Positions 12,406-24,784 of a DNA stretch of 64,000 nucleotides are shown here, piece by piece. A program made the position numbers and the translations under genes. Each line of letters opens with the position of its first letter. The stretch's first letter is position 1. The notes under the pieces are model-generated. The model was not told where the DNA came from and searched no databases. It was given only the letters and a program-made list of their open reading frames with translations. The DNA comes from Gremmenia infestans (lineage: Eukaryota > Ascomycota > Leotiomycetes > Helotiales > Hamatocanthoscyphaceae), in assembly GCA_032629725.1 (NCBI GenBank), contig JAFEVB010000010.1:1674001-1738000 (forward strand), read 5' to 3'.

Positions 12406-15282
12406 TCATGCTTGAACAGCTGCATCTCCATCAGCTTTCAAGCCGCTGTACTGCGTTCCCTGGTTTGCCGTGCTCAACCTTGCACACAGTCCCAATAATA
12501 CCACCGTCTCAGTGGCAGCATAGTGATTCAGCGAGTCTAGCAGGATTTGTAAGTGCCTGCTGAAATGGAACTCGCACTTCTTAACAATCTCCCACATCTT
12601 CTCCAGTCGTGCATCCTCAGTACCCGGAGGATTGGAGGCTGAGTCGCCCTGCCGTTGGCTTCGATGAGTCTGATATCGTGCCCATTGTGATTGGTTCATG
12701 TGAGCTGGCTTTTCTGCACCGGCAAGGTCTGGATCTGTTCGCTCCAATTCTCGTGAGAGGTGGCCAGTGTAGGATGCAAATAGAGTGCAGGTCTGCATCA
12801 GTTTTGAATGAACCTAGATTTTATAAGTCAACAGCTACTCATCTTGAAGAAGTCGGTCACATACCCTTAGAAGTCTACTGTTCGTAAGCATACACTCCTT
12901 CAGACATGTATCCAGAAAATCAACATGGTCCTGCATAAGCTCGTCCACAGTTCGTACTGGTGGTGGTCCACCCTTACCATCCTCTTTGGCATTGAGTCTC
13001 GCCATCAGAGCTTGCCAATTCGGCTCAATAACCTCCGCTGTGCAGAAATACAAGAGTTGTTGGACAAAAACTAACATGCGAGCTCGCAATGTAAAAACTC
13101 GTCGTTTCAACAGTTCTATTTCCTTATTTGAACTTCTATGAGACCAACTGGCAGCTCGATTGTGCGTCTGCCAGCTTGTAAGGAGCTGGGTTTCCAGGTA
13201 TCGTAAGGAGAGAAGGTATCGGAACAAAGCCTGGTATCTCCAAACCGTCTTTCGGCTGATGACGAGTGACACGGGAAATGGGACGGAGTAATCCAGCTGC
13301 AGCGAGGTAAACCCTATAGCCCCCTTGTCACTCTCATTGCTTGGCTGAGCAGTAGCTGGGGTCTGAAGTGATTCGCCTTGCTCGATTCCTGAAATGTTGA
13401 CCACTCTTGTCAATGAGTTTGTCAAACTGACCTCATTCATTTCAATCTTAATATCTTCCTTGAATGGATCCTGTGCTGCAACACTGCCAGGTTGCCGTAA
13501 TACAATGTCCAGCAAAGATTGTAACTTGTTCGTGTTAACTTTCTTGACCGGTTTGGAAAGCTCGGAATTGCCAAGCTCCAGGAAAGAAGAGAAGAAGTCG
13601 GACCTATCGAGGAAGAAATAGTGCTTGAGAGATCTAAGTCGTGCAGGTAGTGCATGAGTTGTCAACAGCAGCTGTAGAAGAGACTCATTGGCATGTCTAT
13701 AGGCGTTGTTGACATTGTCCAAGAACCGGTTGTCATCAAAAGATCGCGGAACATCTGTGACATCTTTGCTCACATCAACACCGCCACACTCCCTTACTAC
13801 GTTCAAATATTTGCCGGCCAGCAGAACCTTATCTTTCACACCTTCGAGCTGTGGAGGTACATCGTGGTCTCGGATCGTGTACCGCCTTTCCCAGTATTCG
13901 TCAGTGTAATCTTCCTCTAATCGCTCCCGTCTGATGCTTTTCTGCTCTCGGACCAAGAATTCTGCATGAGGATCCTTGATACTTCCGTGATGAAGCCACT
14001 CGTTCAGCATCATCATGTAGGGTCGACTGGCATCCCTCAAAAGAGACGTAAGAAGCGATCGAGCGGCAGGGTCTCCAGACATAGTTTCCAAACGCTTCGT
14101 GATGAGTCCCAAAACACTACCACCTTTACAAATCTTCTTCCCAGGTATGTTTCCTGGACCAAGTTCTCCTTCCTCTCTTAAAGTCTCCAAAATGTTCTCA
14201 ATATCATCTAACCCATCGTCAGAATCCTCAAGGTCCTCTTCTAATAGTGAGTTTCGCTTCAATATTGCGTGGGCCAAGGAGTAGACCTGGAACATCATAT
14301 GGCTCGTAGGTAGAGTATGGAGATTTAGTACATGTAATGTGAATGCAGGATTGGTCAGGAATTGGGTCTCCAGTTGAGCAATCAAGATTAAATAATCGTG
14401 GAGAAGTTTCCGGATCGCAGCGCAAAGGGCATGATTTACAGCTCCAAACTCTTCTCGGCTTTGAACTTCCACAAATGCTTCAATGGCTCCATAGTGCGTC
14501 GCCATTTTTAACATTGTCGTCGTCAGATCTTGTAGACTGGGATCAAGCCCAGGCAATATTTTATATCCGGGCCCCGCGAGACGGTCTTTTTCCACAGAAG
14601 GATTATAGGTTTTGGAAAATCTGATGTATTGCCCTTCATAGCCCATAAATACCATTAGTAAATCCTCGAGGATCGCCGCCTCTTGTACCTCCAAGGATAG
14701 TTCATGTAATGGTTTAGGCTGAAGAGCTCGGGGAGCTTGGGACGCAAGTGGTGGTATAGATATCCGCGATGCCAGAGGCGCAGTTGTATGAGAAACCAGG
14801 GATACTTCCGGAAGCCATGGCACTATTCGAACAGTCAGACTCCGTTTAGATTGCCCTCTTGTATTTCTTTAAAATAGCGTACCTTCTGGAGTCTCCACTT
14901 TAGACTTGGGCCTGGGGTCTTCGGAGTATGTCCGACTTGGCTCGGCTGGCCTTGGCCTCTCTACAGAATGTGAAGATGGTGCAGTCCGACGGTCTGGACT
15001 TCGAGTTCTCTTGCTCAGAGTTTCTCTCGTAGTAACATGGACTCTCTCGGTCCGCCTTTCTTCTACCCCTCTATTCGTTCGCTGCGTTCCTGACGCCGCT
15101 CTTCTGTGAGTCGTTCCAGACGTAGAGGGCTGAGGCGATTGCGTCATTCTAGAATCCGATCTTTCGTTCCTGCTTCTTTCTTGCGCAGATGCGCGGGGTG
15201 GTTGTCCTTGTCCACTTCCAGTATCTGCCGCTGTCCTTCGCTCAGCACGTGATGAAGCTCTGGTATTGGCCGAAGAAGACAT
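12406..15282 (-). CDS. SPC97: Gamma-tubulin complex component 2 (Spc97/Alp4/GCP2)
   Basis: Core subunit of the gamma-tubulin small complex that nucleates microtubules at spindle pole bodies. Three exons: 15282-14883, 14822-12865 and 12813-12406, with introns of 60 and 51 bp, all in phase, giving 921 residues. The first 135 residues are Ser/Arg/Thr-rich and disordered. The GCP N-terminal domain begins around EAAILEDLLMVFMGYEGQYI, a GCP2 hallmark. Further GCP2-like landmarks are LEEDYTDEYWERRY and LAGKYLNVVRECGG. The C-terminal domain, which contacts gamma-tubulin, includes WRYQALFRYLLSLRYLE and FLDTCLKECMLTNSRLLR. I start at the ATG at 15282; the codon three residues upstream is GTG. The tail ends LGLCARLSTANQG plus about 20 residues. 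Confidence 0.95.
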
Positions 15283-15639
15283 GTCCGTCACATTTGGGCC
15301 TACTGGGAGGCTACAGAGGTAGAGGGTTTGCGGTCCTCCTGAAGCGTTGAGAGGATTCAGATGTGGTACGGTATATTGAAGTTGTCCGCTTGGAGACGCG
15401 ACTATCGCGACTTCCCAAATAACACTAGCACTGAATTGGGCTTAGCTCTCCCGTCACCTAGATTCGTGTTTCTGGCCTGCCTGCGCTGCATCAACAACCT
15501 CAAAGCTGTTATTTTCGAGCCAAAGTCCTTCATCCTCAATCACCAAAGAACTGTGAGACTTTAAGCGTCTAAGAATCCTGTTATTTCCCCCTCCCATCAC
15601 CTCCGACCTTGACAACCTCAACACGCCAATACCTTCAAG
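15283..15639. promoter_or_regulatory. Divergent promoter region, GCP2 / proteasome alpha-5
   Basis: About 360 bp separate the start codons of the minus-strand GCP2 gene and the plus-strand proteasome gene. Promoters for both must lie here. No TATA box stands out; the right half is pyrimidine-rich just before the PUP2 ATG. Confidence 0.6.
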
Positions 15640-16556
15640 ATGTTTATTGCTCGGTCAGAATATGGTATGCAGCTGAGAGCTTCCCAAGCTGTTTGTAGAT
15701 TTGAAACTGACTGCCTAAACAGATCGTGGTATCAAGTATGTTTTCAAGCATCTTCTGCAGCTTCAGAAACTCCGTAGCATCGACTAAATCTAACGTCCCG
15801 TTTAGTACCTTTTCCCCAGAAGGCCGTCTCTTCCAAGTCGAATACTCTCTCGAAGCAATCAAGCTCGGATCAACCGCAATTGGTGTAGCTACAGGTGGAG
15901 GAGTAGTTCTGGGCGTCGAAAAGCGTGTCACATCCACCCTCCTCGAGACCTCATCCGTCGAAAAGATTGTCGAGATCGACCGCCACATTGGCTGTGCTAT
16001 GTCCGGACTGCAAGCCGACGCCCGATCGATGGTCGAGCACGCCCGAGTAGAATCGCAAAATCACGCCTTCCATTACAACGAGCCGTTGAGGGTCGAGAGC
16101 TGTACACAGGCCATCTGCGATCTGGCGCTGAGATTCGGTGAGGGTGCTGATGGCGAGGAGAGTATTATGAGCAGACCGTTTGGTGTTGCTCTTCTGATTG
16201 CTGGGTATGACGAGGATGGACCACAACTGTACCATGCAGAGCCAAGTGGGACTTTCTATAGATATGATGCCAAGGCTATTGGCTCGGGTTCGGAGGGTGC
16301 GCAGGCAGAACTGCAAAACGAGTTCCACAAGGTACGGTTCACTATTACTTCAAGACCGACAAATGGCTAACACTGTTTTTAGTCTTTGACTATTGAGGAA
16401 GCCGAGACGCTTGTGTTGAAGACATTGAAGCAGGTGATGGAGGAGAAGCTGGATTCGAAGAACGTCCAACTAGCAAGCGTGACCAAGGAGAAGGGTTTCA
16501 GAATCTACACCGATGCAGAGATGGCTGCCGTTGTAGAAAGATTACCAGCGAATTGA
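15640..16556 (+). CDS. PUP2: 20S proteasome subunit alpha-5
   Basis: Structural alpha-ring subunit of the 20S proteasome. Four exons: 15640-15664, a 13-nt exon at 15723-15735, 15806-16331 and 16383-16556, all GT-AG and in phase, giving 245 residues. The N-terminus assembles across the tiny exons as MFIARSEYDRGINTFSPEGR, which is the signature of the proteasome alpha N-terminal motif. It is followed by LFQVEYSLEAIKLGSTAIGV and HIGCAMSGLQADARSMVEHA, typical of alpha-5. The last exon encodes the C-terminal helix (EEAETLVLKTLKQVMEEKL). No active-site threonine is expected for an alpha subunit. It is divergent from GCP2. Confidence 0.96.
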
Positions 16557-16812
16557 AAGGAGGGAATACCACAAATTTCTACGATAGAGCATAAAGCACA
16601 TTCGGAGTTATGAGGTCAGATGAACTCAATATAACATGTACAATACCAAGTGAAATCATGACCACAAGCATTTATATTTGCTGAAACGTGTGTATGACCT
16701 CTGCTCCTCTGCCAAAGTTACCGTAGGCTTATTTCAGAAATCATCTACTAAAACCAACACGTTTGCTGCCTAGTTTTGGATCGAGAGATTTTGGACTCCT
16801 TCTCAATACGCA

Positions 16813-19800
16813 TTACGCCCCGTCCACATCCTCATTATCCAAAGCCAAAGTTTCAAAATCCTCTTCTACCCCCAATATCCCCAGTGCATAGTGTACCCTA
16901 TCACCTCCACTAACAATCATCCTCCTCTCATCATTAGTCTTGCCCTCAAATGCCTCATCAGCCCTCCTTGGTTTGAGCCAAATATCCGGAACGTCTCTGG
17001 GAGTCGTTATCCGAGTATACGCAGGGCCTTTACCCAGCTCGGCGGTCTTGCACCAGGACGTCTCGCATCCTGTGGCGATAGCCAAGGATGTCTGCCAGCC
17101 GGTCAGGCGTTCTATATCGTGGAGGCGGGTGACAGTCCAGGAACGTTGAGCTGCGTTTTGATACTAGTGAAATGTCAATATGAATAGATTTATTTAAGAG
17201 AGGAAGGGAGAGGAAAAGTTCACCTGTACACCCGAGACAAACAGACAAGTGCTCGACTCTATCAACGCCGCGCCCACACTCGGATTCACCTCCTGCATCC
17301 TCTCACAATCCGGTGCAATCCCCGCCGCGATCCGGCCTATCTGATTCGCATAGTTCGCCGTCTGACGCGCCGCTATCCCAGCTGCCATCATCGCCGCGGG
17401 TGGCATGCTTGGGTGAGCGCGATGGCACGCTATGAGCGCCATGTAAAAGTTCATCCATATGCCCGCAATGCCATACGTGCGATACTGCAATGCAGGCCCA
17501 AAGGGCGTTTGAATCGGTGCAGAGAACTCGGGACCGAGGGCTTGGAAATCTTCGCCAAAGTGGTCTTCGAGGATGGCGAAACCGTTGCGAATGTCTTGCC
17601 ATTCTTCATCTGCGTCGAGCTTCTTGGCTTCCAGGTCGAGATCTTCGGCCGACTGCGTGCTTTCCGGGGAACTGTCGCGAGCTGAGGAGAAGCCCATGGG
17701 CATTTGGGGTGGTTTGACACCGGGGACCATGCCGCTGAAGTCGGGCATTTGGGGCATTTGCGGTGGTCCTTGCTGATGCGGCACCTGGGCAAATGATGGG
17801 GGTTGTGTTTGGGGACCAGTCCCGGGACCAGTCCCGGGACCAGGCCTAGGGCCGTTGTTATTGAACATGCTCTGTGGCGGGCGCCAGCCCCCATTTGCTT
17901 GTATCTGCTTGCGCTTTCTCTTCAAATCTTTGGCTGCGAAATCCGCGACCCTCCCCATGAGGAGAATTACGTGATCAAAAGTACCATAGCTGGTATGTGT
18001 TAGTTGAATTACGCGGCGGATTGGGGGGGGGTCTTCTCACGTTGCATTGAGACGACCAGGTGCCGCTCGTGGAGGACAATGGCTCCATAAGTCATATGCC
18101 ATGCTATTTATTGTCAGTTTTGTTTGGCAGTGAGAAGTTACTACTTACAAAAGCCGACCTCCCCCAAGGATGGCTTGGTAGGCGTCTTGTTTACAATACC
18201 ACCAGAAAAGATCGCGTTGTGTTTCATATAACTCAAGATCTCTCTCCGAATAAGTTTTCCCGCTGTCGTCCTGGAAAGTGTCGTCGACAACTTGCCCATA
18301 TTGATCATAGCTAAGCTTCTTGCCCATTAACATACTGACAATGGTCTCATCCACGTCGTCGACATACGCCTGGTGTCTAAGCCTATCATCATAAAAGTTA
18401 TGGCCGACTCCTTGCTGCTGGGTTTGATAATACCTCATGCGCTCTTCCCAACGCTTTTGGACTTTTTGAGATTTGATATGCCTTGTCATGCCTGCGAAAT
18501 CAATCTCCCTGACTAATTGTCGGGCGCCAAGTAAATGGTTGCTCCACTTCTGATGATCTGCGGTCCAGACCTCAAAGAATGCTAGCAGCATTGCGGCAGC
18601 TAATGTTGCTGGCTCACTTCTTCGAGTTGGGCTGCCTATACATCTTGCAGTACGTCGGAGACTAATCGCATAATGCTTCAGCGCTGCCGTGATGGGTTCA
18701 CCTTGGAGCTTTGCTATTTGAATACTTGCAAGTGCAAGCATCGCATGCAGCAGCGCCGGGTGTCGAAGTGCAACAGTGGAGAAGGTGTCTATTCTTTGTT
18801 AGATTCGATAGTTCGTAATGTCCAGTCCACAGAAGAGAGGTATGCAGCATATCGAAAGTGCGTGCTCAAGATTTAGATACCAACTTACAAGTCCAAATAT
18901 GCTGTTGAGATAGGGGTACTGGCTGCCCTTGGAATATCAACGAAGGGTTGGCGGGATGTCTCTCAAACAATGACATGCTAGGGGCCGTAACATTAACAAA
19001 GTGACAAAATATTCGAGCTGACATGTTGTCACTCAACGGCGAAGATTGAGGAGAGGGTACATAATTTGCAAGCATATCTGGCCGGTCGATAAAAGACTTG
19101 AAAGAACGGACGACTTGGCATTGTCTCTCTTGTCTCTCTTGGCCAGCTTGAGTAGCCACAACGATGCCCAAGTCGTTGCTCTTGATGTGGCCCAGAAAGT
19201 CGTCTTCCCAAGTCGCAGAGCCGGTGTAATCTCCCATGTGAACATCATCATCGGACACATCAAACGGGTCGTCATCATCATTGATGGTATACCCTTGAGT
19301 GCTCTTTGAGACTGTTGATTGCTCGATGGGCCACTCAGTGGTATGTTGCGAAAATTGGGTGCCCAAGCGCGGTTGAGCTTCTTGGTAGTTTTGAGACAAC
19401 CCATCATATATTTCCTGTTCTTCCGCAGGAGCTCTAAGCTCATTCTCTAGCTTTACGCGCGAGGAAGATCCTAGGTGAGCCTGGTTTGAAAAGGCAGAAT
19501 TACTTGAGCTCGAGCTCCCCACGTTTTGGGGTTTCCACTCCGAATTTGTTGCGAACGGATAATACAACGCTGCTGAAGCTGCAGATGAATTGTTAGCGCG
19601 TTTCAACAGATTTTAGATGAAGTACTCAGACGCACTATTCCGGCCAGCCGACCAGTCTTGGGGGCTTGTTTGTGTCGGTGTTTGTAGGGCCTCGAGTTTT
19701 GGGGCTTCTTCAACAAGGGCGTCGAAGTCATAATGAACTGCTTTTTCTTGTCCATGGGGTCTATTGTTTGGCTCAGGAAGATGTGAGCGATCCACGGTAT

Positions 19801-20446
19801 CGAACTTAATTTCAACAGAGTGCAGTGGTTGTGGTGGTAGACTATTGTGTGTGGATATGGCTTTAGTGTCATTTTGAAATGTATATTGCCTTCGCTCTAA
19901 CCCTACAGGTGTTGCTGGTGGAATACCAACAGCGGCAGAAATATCAAATGTTTGGAACGATGATCCACGAGGTCCAAGTTTTGGTGCAATGGGAAGAGGG
20001 GTTTGAGTGGGTTTTGTATGTTGTTGAGGTACGCCATGATGAGACACCGAAGATCCAGAGCCACGGGCAGAAAACGAGCCTTGTAATGATGCAGATAGGG
20101 ACGGCCGGTAGGCATTGAGAGGATCTTTGAAGACAACTCTCTGAGTGTAACCCTCACACTGGCGTTTGGATTTAGTACAGTTCTGGCATGTTGGACGCTC
20201 TTCGCCACACTTGATACGGCGTTTTCGACATGCTATGGTCAAAACGGATTAGAAGTCAGTCAAAAGTTGCTTATCACCGTGCCGTGAATACAGATCTATG
20301 TTCCACTTACTCAAACATCCCGATTTTGTTCTTTTTCTTCCTTTCTCTTTTGATCCAGGCTTCCTGGGCGGTTGTTCTCCATCTGGGTTTTTGGGGGCCT
20401 CGTTGCTTTGCTTGCCCTGATCTACGGAAAGCTCAGCATTCTTCAT
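16813..20446 (-). CDS. Large Zn(II)2Cys6 transcription factor
   Basis: Predicted nuclear regulator. Seven exons are inferred: 20446-20311, 20232-19636, 19578-18889, 18788-18149, 18103-18041, 17989-17224 and 17163-16813. Introns are 78, 57, 100, 45, 51 and 60 bp; all are GT-AG and in phase, giving 1080 residues. The zinc cluster at about residues 43-72 is SGCLTCRKRRIKCGEERPTC, then NCTKSKRQC, with an intron between its first two cysteines. A long Pro/Gln/Ser-rich region follows. The fungal-specific helical domain starts near TYTFSTVALRHPALLHAMLA and continues through LFWWYCKQDAYQAILGGGR, a 63-nt exon, and YGTFDHVILLMGRVADFAAK. The C-terminal part includes WMNFYMALIACHRAHPSMPP. Because the pieces sit on separate open frames, it could be mistaken for two or three genes. 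The target pathway is unknown. Confidence 0.88.
17812..17843. repeat. 12-bp tandem repeat inside the regulator gene
   Basis: GGGACCAGTCCC occurs nearly three times in tandem. On the coding strand it gives a Gly-Pro-Gly-Thr repeat in a disordered linker of the Zn2Cys6 protein. Each unit is itself close to palindromic, so slippage-driven length variation is likely. Confidence 0.75.
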
Positions 20447-23400
20447 AATGATTTCATCCAGATTCTAATGGACCAGAGAGACGGAATATCATGATCTATA
20501 CTCAACACGTGAAGCGTTAAGTGAACTCAGAATAAGCAGGGCCGGGCGTCTCAGAGAGAAGACTATACCCGTCAGTGGACCGCCAGTCGAGGGTGAAAAT
20601 GTCGACTGGAAAGAGAGAAAAAAAGCAGATTTGGCTGCCGTCAAAAAGTCTCCCGGGTGGCGCTGAAGAGTCCAAGAGGCTGATAGAAATGAGTACCGCG
20701 CGACGGGTTGGAAAGTTGGAGATCCGAACGGGCCGTTGGGAAGACGAAGGTTAAACGGTTAATGCAATTGCGGCTGGCTTAGTTGATATGTAAGGCTTGG
20801 CTTGCCGCTTGTCCTAAAGCATTATCGTGAGTTCAGTTTAGCACCGAGTATGGGATCCCAGCTTGAAAGCATGTGGAAGTGCGAGTCACATATGGCCTAT
20901 GGAATGAATTCTGGCGCGTGGGACAATCAGTAGGAGTACCACCACACACCATCAAGCTCTCATGAGACTTGAAAGGAGAGCTTTTGTTTTTCAGGAATGG
21001 AATAATGTGGTGTTGCAAGAGACATCGGCATCGGGGTATGACAGCCAGCTAGTCAGGACTAAGGCATTTGGCTTCCGTGTAGAGTGGGCTAGGCGCGGAC
21101 CAAGTAAGCCTTGCGAGCTTGAAGCAAAAGTGGTACTAATATTAGTTCGAAAGTTCGAGTACAGTACACACACAGACTGGTGACACTGGTGAAGGATCGT
21201 GCAACTGGAGATGTTGCGTCAACGGCAGTACAGTACTAGTTGGCCGGAGATAATCCTTTGTGTAGTCTCCCAACCGGCTGCTAGGCGGGTGATCGCATTG
21301 CGTTTGGCATATTCCAGCTCCAAAAAGCCATGTTCGAGCTTGAGCCAACGCCAATCCGCAATGTCTAGTGTTGATCATGCACACACAGGATGCGCTGGAA
21401 ATAGAGCTCAAATCTTGGGAAATATAATCTAACGCAAAGGAACTATTTTCAACATACAAATCAGAGATAAGACTTCGCCATGGGGATTTCCGCCCGAGCT
21501 GCTACCGCCAATCTGATTCTCAAGAGGTAGGTTGGATTATAGGTAAAGGTGAAGGCGGGCTAAGTGATTGAGGCAAATTGACGAATGGCGCTGCGGATCA
21601 GGCTTTTGTGTATAACAACGCACTTCACCGAATGTCGAAGACGTTTGGGTTGAGGTGGGGGTGAGAATCTATTTCTGTTCAAAGGCTGGTAATTTCAGTC
21701 CCGTGCTGCTGGTCTTGAACATATCGATGGCAATGGGACGGGAGGAATAGATGGCAGTTGAATACCAAGTGGTGTTTAATAGGATGGTAAAGTACGGGAA
21801 GCCGTGTGCATATGTGGAAGTCTGTGCATATTACGCTATTGTATACCACACCTATCAGTCCCCCTGTCCACTTTATATCGGTACCCCAAGAAATGCTTAT
21901 GCTATTAAAGCGTAAGCTTTACCTCCAATCAAGGCCTTGATCTCATGCCGGCATCTCAGATTGCTCGTAATTTACACCAATACAATATGCACCAGCAATC
22001 AGATGGAATGTATTTTTAGTTTTTAACTCAAGAAGGAGGGTCGCTCTGCATCTCCGTATTTAGTCACCATCACTTGTTTTTATTTTTTTCTTTCTTCTTT
22101 GTCAGTAACATACGAAATTGAGTTCAACTCAATACAATACTCACTTGTTAATGCTTATCCATCCAGCCTTTACCGCTACTAAGTACCGAGTATAGTTCCA
22201 TGGGATCAGCAAGAACCAGCACGGCTGTTTCACGTCAATTCTTAAGCTTGTGTTCCCCCTGTAGGTCCGTTGCAAGGGGTTGGTCTGGGCTGATCTGATC
22301 TTAAACTGCAACTGTTGGTGCTGTAGTTTGGTTGGTCGACGGGCTCGGACGAAATTGTTGCCCGACCATTCTTGGCACACGCCCTTGCTTCAAGTCAAGT
22401 TGCTTGAGCTTTGGCCCATCGATTTTGAGCCTCCCTTCCCTTCCTCCGCTCCCCTCACCAGTATAACTTGTCGAGTTTCTCCATTGGGTAACTTACGGCC
22501 GAGCAAATCAAAAATCGCATGTCGTAAAACCCAAAAAGGCTCATATCATGTCCAGATTCTTTATCATCCCATACTGCGTACTATCGAATTTTCTCTACTC
22601 GCAGAATTAAGCCCGATTAGTGAGTTTAAATTTTTTTAGCTGATTGCGGGGTCCAGGGTTGAAGGATTATAGTTTTCAAGGGTTGTATAGACTGGAAGTA
22701 AGCATAAAAAACTCGGGGGTTCGGAAATATTGCATTAAACAAAACTTATAGTATTCTAAGTTTTGATCAAAGAGATACAAGCTTCTTTAATCTCATGCGG
22801 AATTATGGAATAGCATATTTTATCCATACATTCCGAAATTCAAAATCGGATGAGCACTGAGCCTATTGTGGCACGCTAGACCTCCTCCCCCACTGATTAC
22901 TAAACATACTCATATCCCTCTAACTTGTAATTTGGGGTTTTTTTTCTACTCGTGCCTTAGCCTAATAGTAAGATAATCGAATTACATACAGATTACGTTT
23001 TTTACACTCTACGCTAGTACCTATCTATTCCGCATACCTATCCCGCTATTCAAATCCCGTTTTTCCTATCGAGTAATATGTCTCGAAAGTTTATATATAA
23101 AGTAATTAGCATTAGTGAACAATCTCAGTTACGAAGAAAACATAAATTAATACAAATTTTCTCAACCTGACCTAGCATTCGCTCTACCGTATTTCTTGTG
23201 AAGAGGGCAATACCCCGCACGTCAGTAGAATATTATTACTAGACCTTCGTTTACACTTATAGATCTTGAGTTAGGAAGCACCTCATCCTAATTCAGCAGG
23301 ACATACTGAGATAACATTAGAAGTTCTTGTTATGCAGAAGCCCAAAGTGACACTGGGGTCCGAAAATCTCTTACATGTATTACAAGAATGTCAAATGACG

Positions 23401-24784
23401 AATAGTTCCTTACGGTTCAAACTCATACAGTAGCCAATTTCCTTTCTTACAGTACAAACAAAACGTAGCAATCCTCAGGTACAAGTACGCAGACCGCAAC
23501 CTCAATCTCGAACTTCCATACTGCGATCCACCAGCAGCGTTCAATCATCTCCTGATTTAAAATAAACTTTCATCACCTCTCGAATGTCCGTCTTTATAAG
23601 CAACGACCTATAGTAGACCGTAGACGTATTAGCATGTACTAGGTGCCTATGCCTACTCATATTTCAATTCCAAAAACCAAAGTACCGGTAGTCCAATTTG
23701 ACATGTCATGTCAACTAACAAGCCCCAGCTCAGACACACAAGCCACTGTACTGACTTGGAAAGAAGGGTCCAGTTTCAGTAGCCGCTTCGTTTTTCACTC
23801 ACAGCCATACATCTCATACATAAGGGATACATATATACATACGCCCGCCTTCCTCACCCCCACCTCCCCCTTCCTTAATACCAGCTTGATACATCTGCCA
23901 CAACATGACAAAACCCCAAGACCGCATCCGCCATCTCCATATCCATCTCCCACCACCACTATAGCCCACACTCCACCCCCTCAGCCTACGCAGAAGCGGA
24001 CCTTGCAGACATCCACGCGAAATACCTACATCAGCGCACTACTTGAAAATAGACAGAATGTCCGTGCCGCTCCGTTTGCCTCGATGAGCATATGAATTCG
24101 GAGTTCGTCCCAACGATATAAACATAGGGCATATGTGTCTTCCACATCGCCTTCTCAATGTGAATATGCGAAGAAGATATCTAGTACCCGAGCGTGAAAA
24201 TCGAAATCAATACCAGCGGCGAGGCGGAAATCGAAGTCGAAGTAAAGCAATCGCGTATCCTGCGCGACGCCCAACCTTCACATATACATAGGTAGCGGTT
24301 CGAATACTCTCATCGCCAATGTAGACTAGCAGGCGAGCTTGAGACGTGCATAGATTGCGGGAGGATCATCCCGTTGAAAAGTGACAACGTTTGGCTATTC
24401 CATTACTGGGTTCGAGAACTCTGCCTTCTCTGCTAATTCATTTCCATTCATTGGATTGAATCTTTCAGAGAGCGTTATGTTAGAAGAAGAAGAAAGCTTA
24501 CCTGGAAAACTGAGGACTTTCTCCCCTGACTTGTTCAATGTATTATACTCGAATATACCCCCATGATTGCCAGAAACTATTCAGCAATTGCAAGTTGCAA
24601 ATTATTTATAGAAAACAACACCTCCCAACTAGGAGAAGAGTACCTGATGGCTTTGGGAGAATAATACATTTGTAATTGGAGTTTTTTCCCTTCTAACGCC
24701 ATAGCTATGTGACATGATGATACGGTTTTATACACTCCCCGCATATCCTACAGGCAAGTATCATATACACCTCCCCTCCCATTT
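20447..24784. other. Long gene-poor region
   Basis: About 4.3 kb with no convincing complete gene. The part next to 20446 should contain the promoter of the large regulator. The sequence from 22560 to 23600 is AT-rich. Plus-strand reading frames at 20962-21183, 22280-22639 and 23643-24095 have no family features. The stretch 24184-24420 looks coding and is listed separately as a possible relic. Confidence 0.5.
24184..24420 (+). pseudogene. Possible gene remnant or missed exon
   Basis: A single frame reads YPSVKIEINTSGEAEIEVEV, then KQSRILRDAQPSHIHR, then a TAG at 24291-24293. It resumes as LAGELETCIDCGRIIPLKSD followed by NVWLFHYWVREL. Codon choice favours G/C at third positions, unlike the AT-rich surroundings, and the CxxC pair suggests a small zinc-ribbon. 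A splice-like TCTAG lies immediately before it. I could not join it to a start codon or find upstream exons, and I do not recognise the family. It may be a decayed gene, or the end of a multi-exon gene whose other exons I missed. Confidence 0.3.

Noticed and set aside
23643..24095. 150-codon plus-strand frame rich in Pro/Thr/Ser
   Set aside because: Low-complexity composition, and two overlapping frames look equally plausible in its second half; not enough for a gene call.
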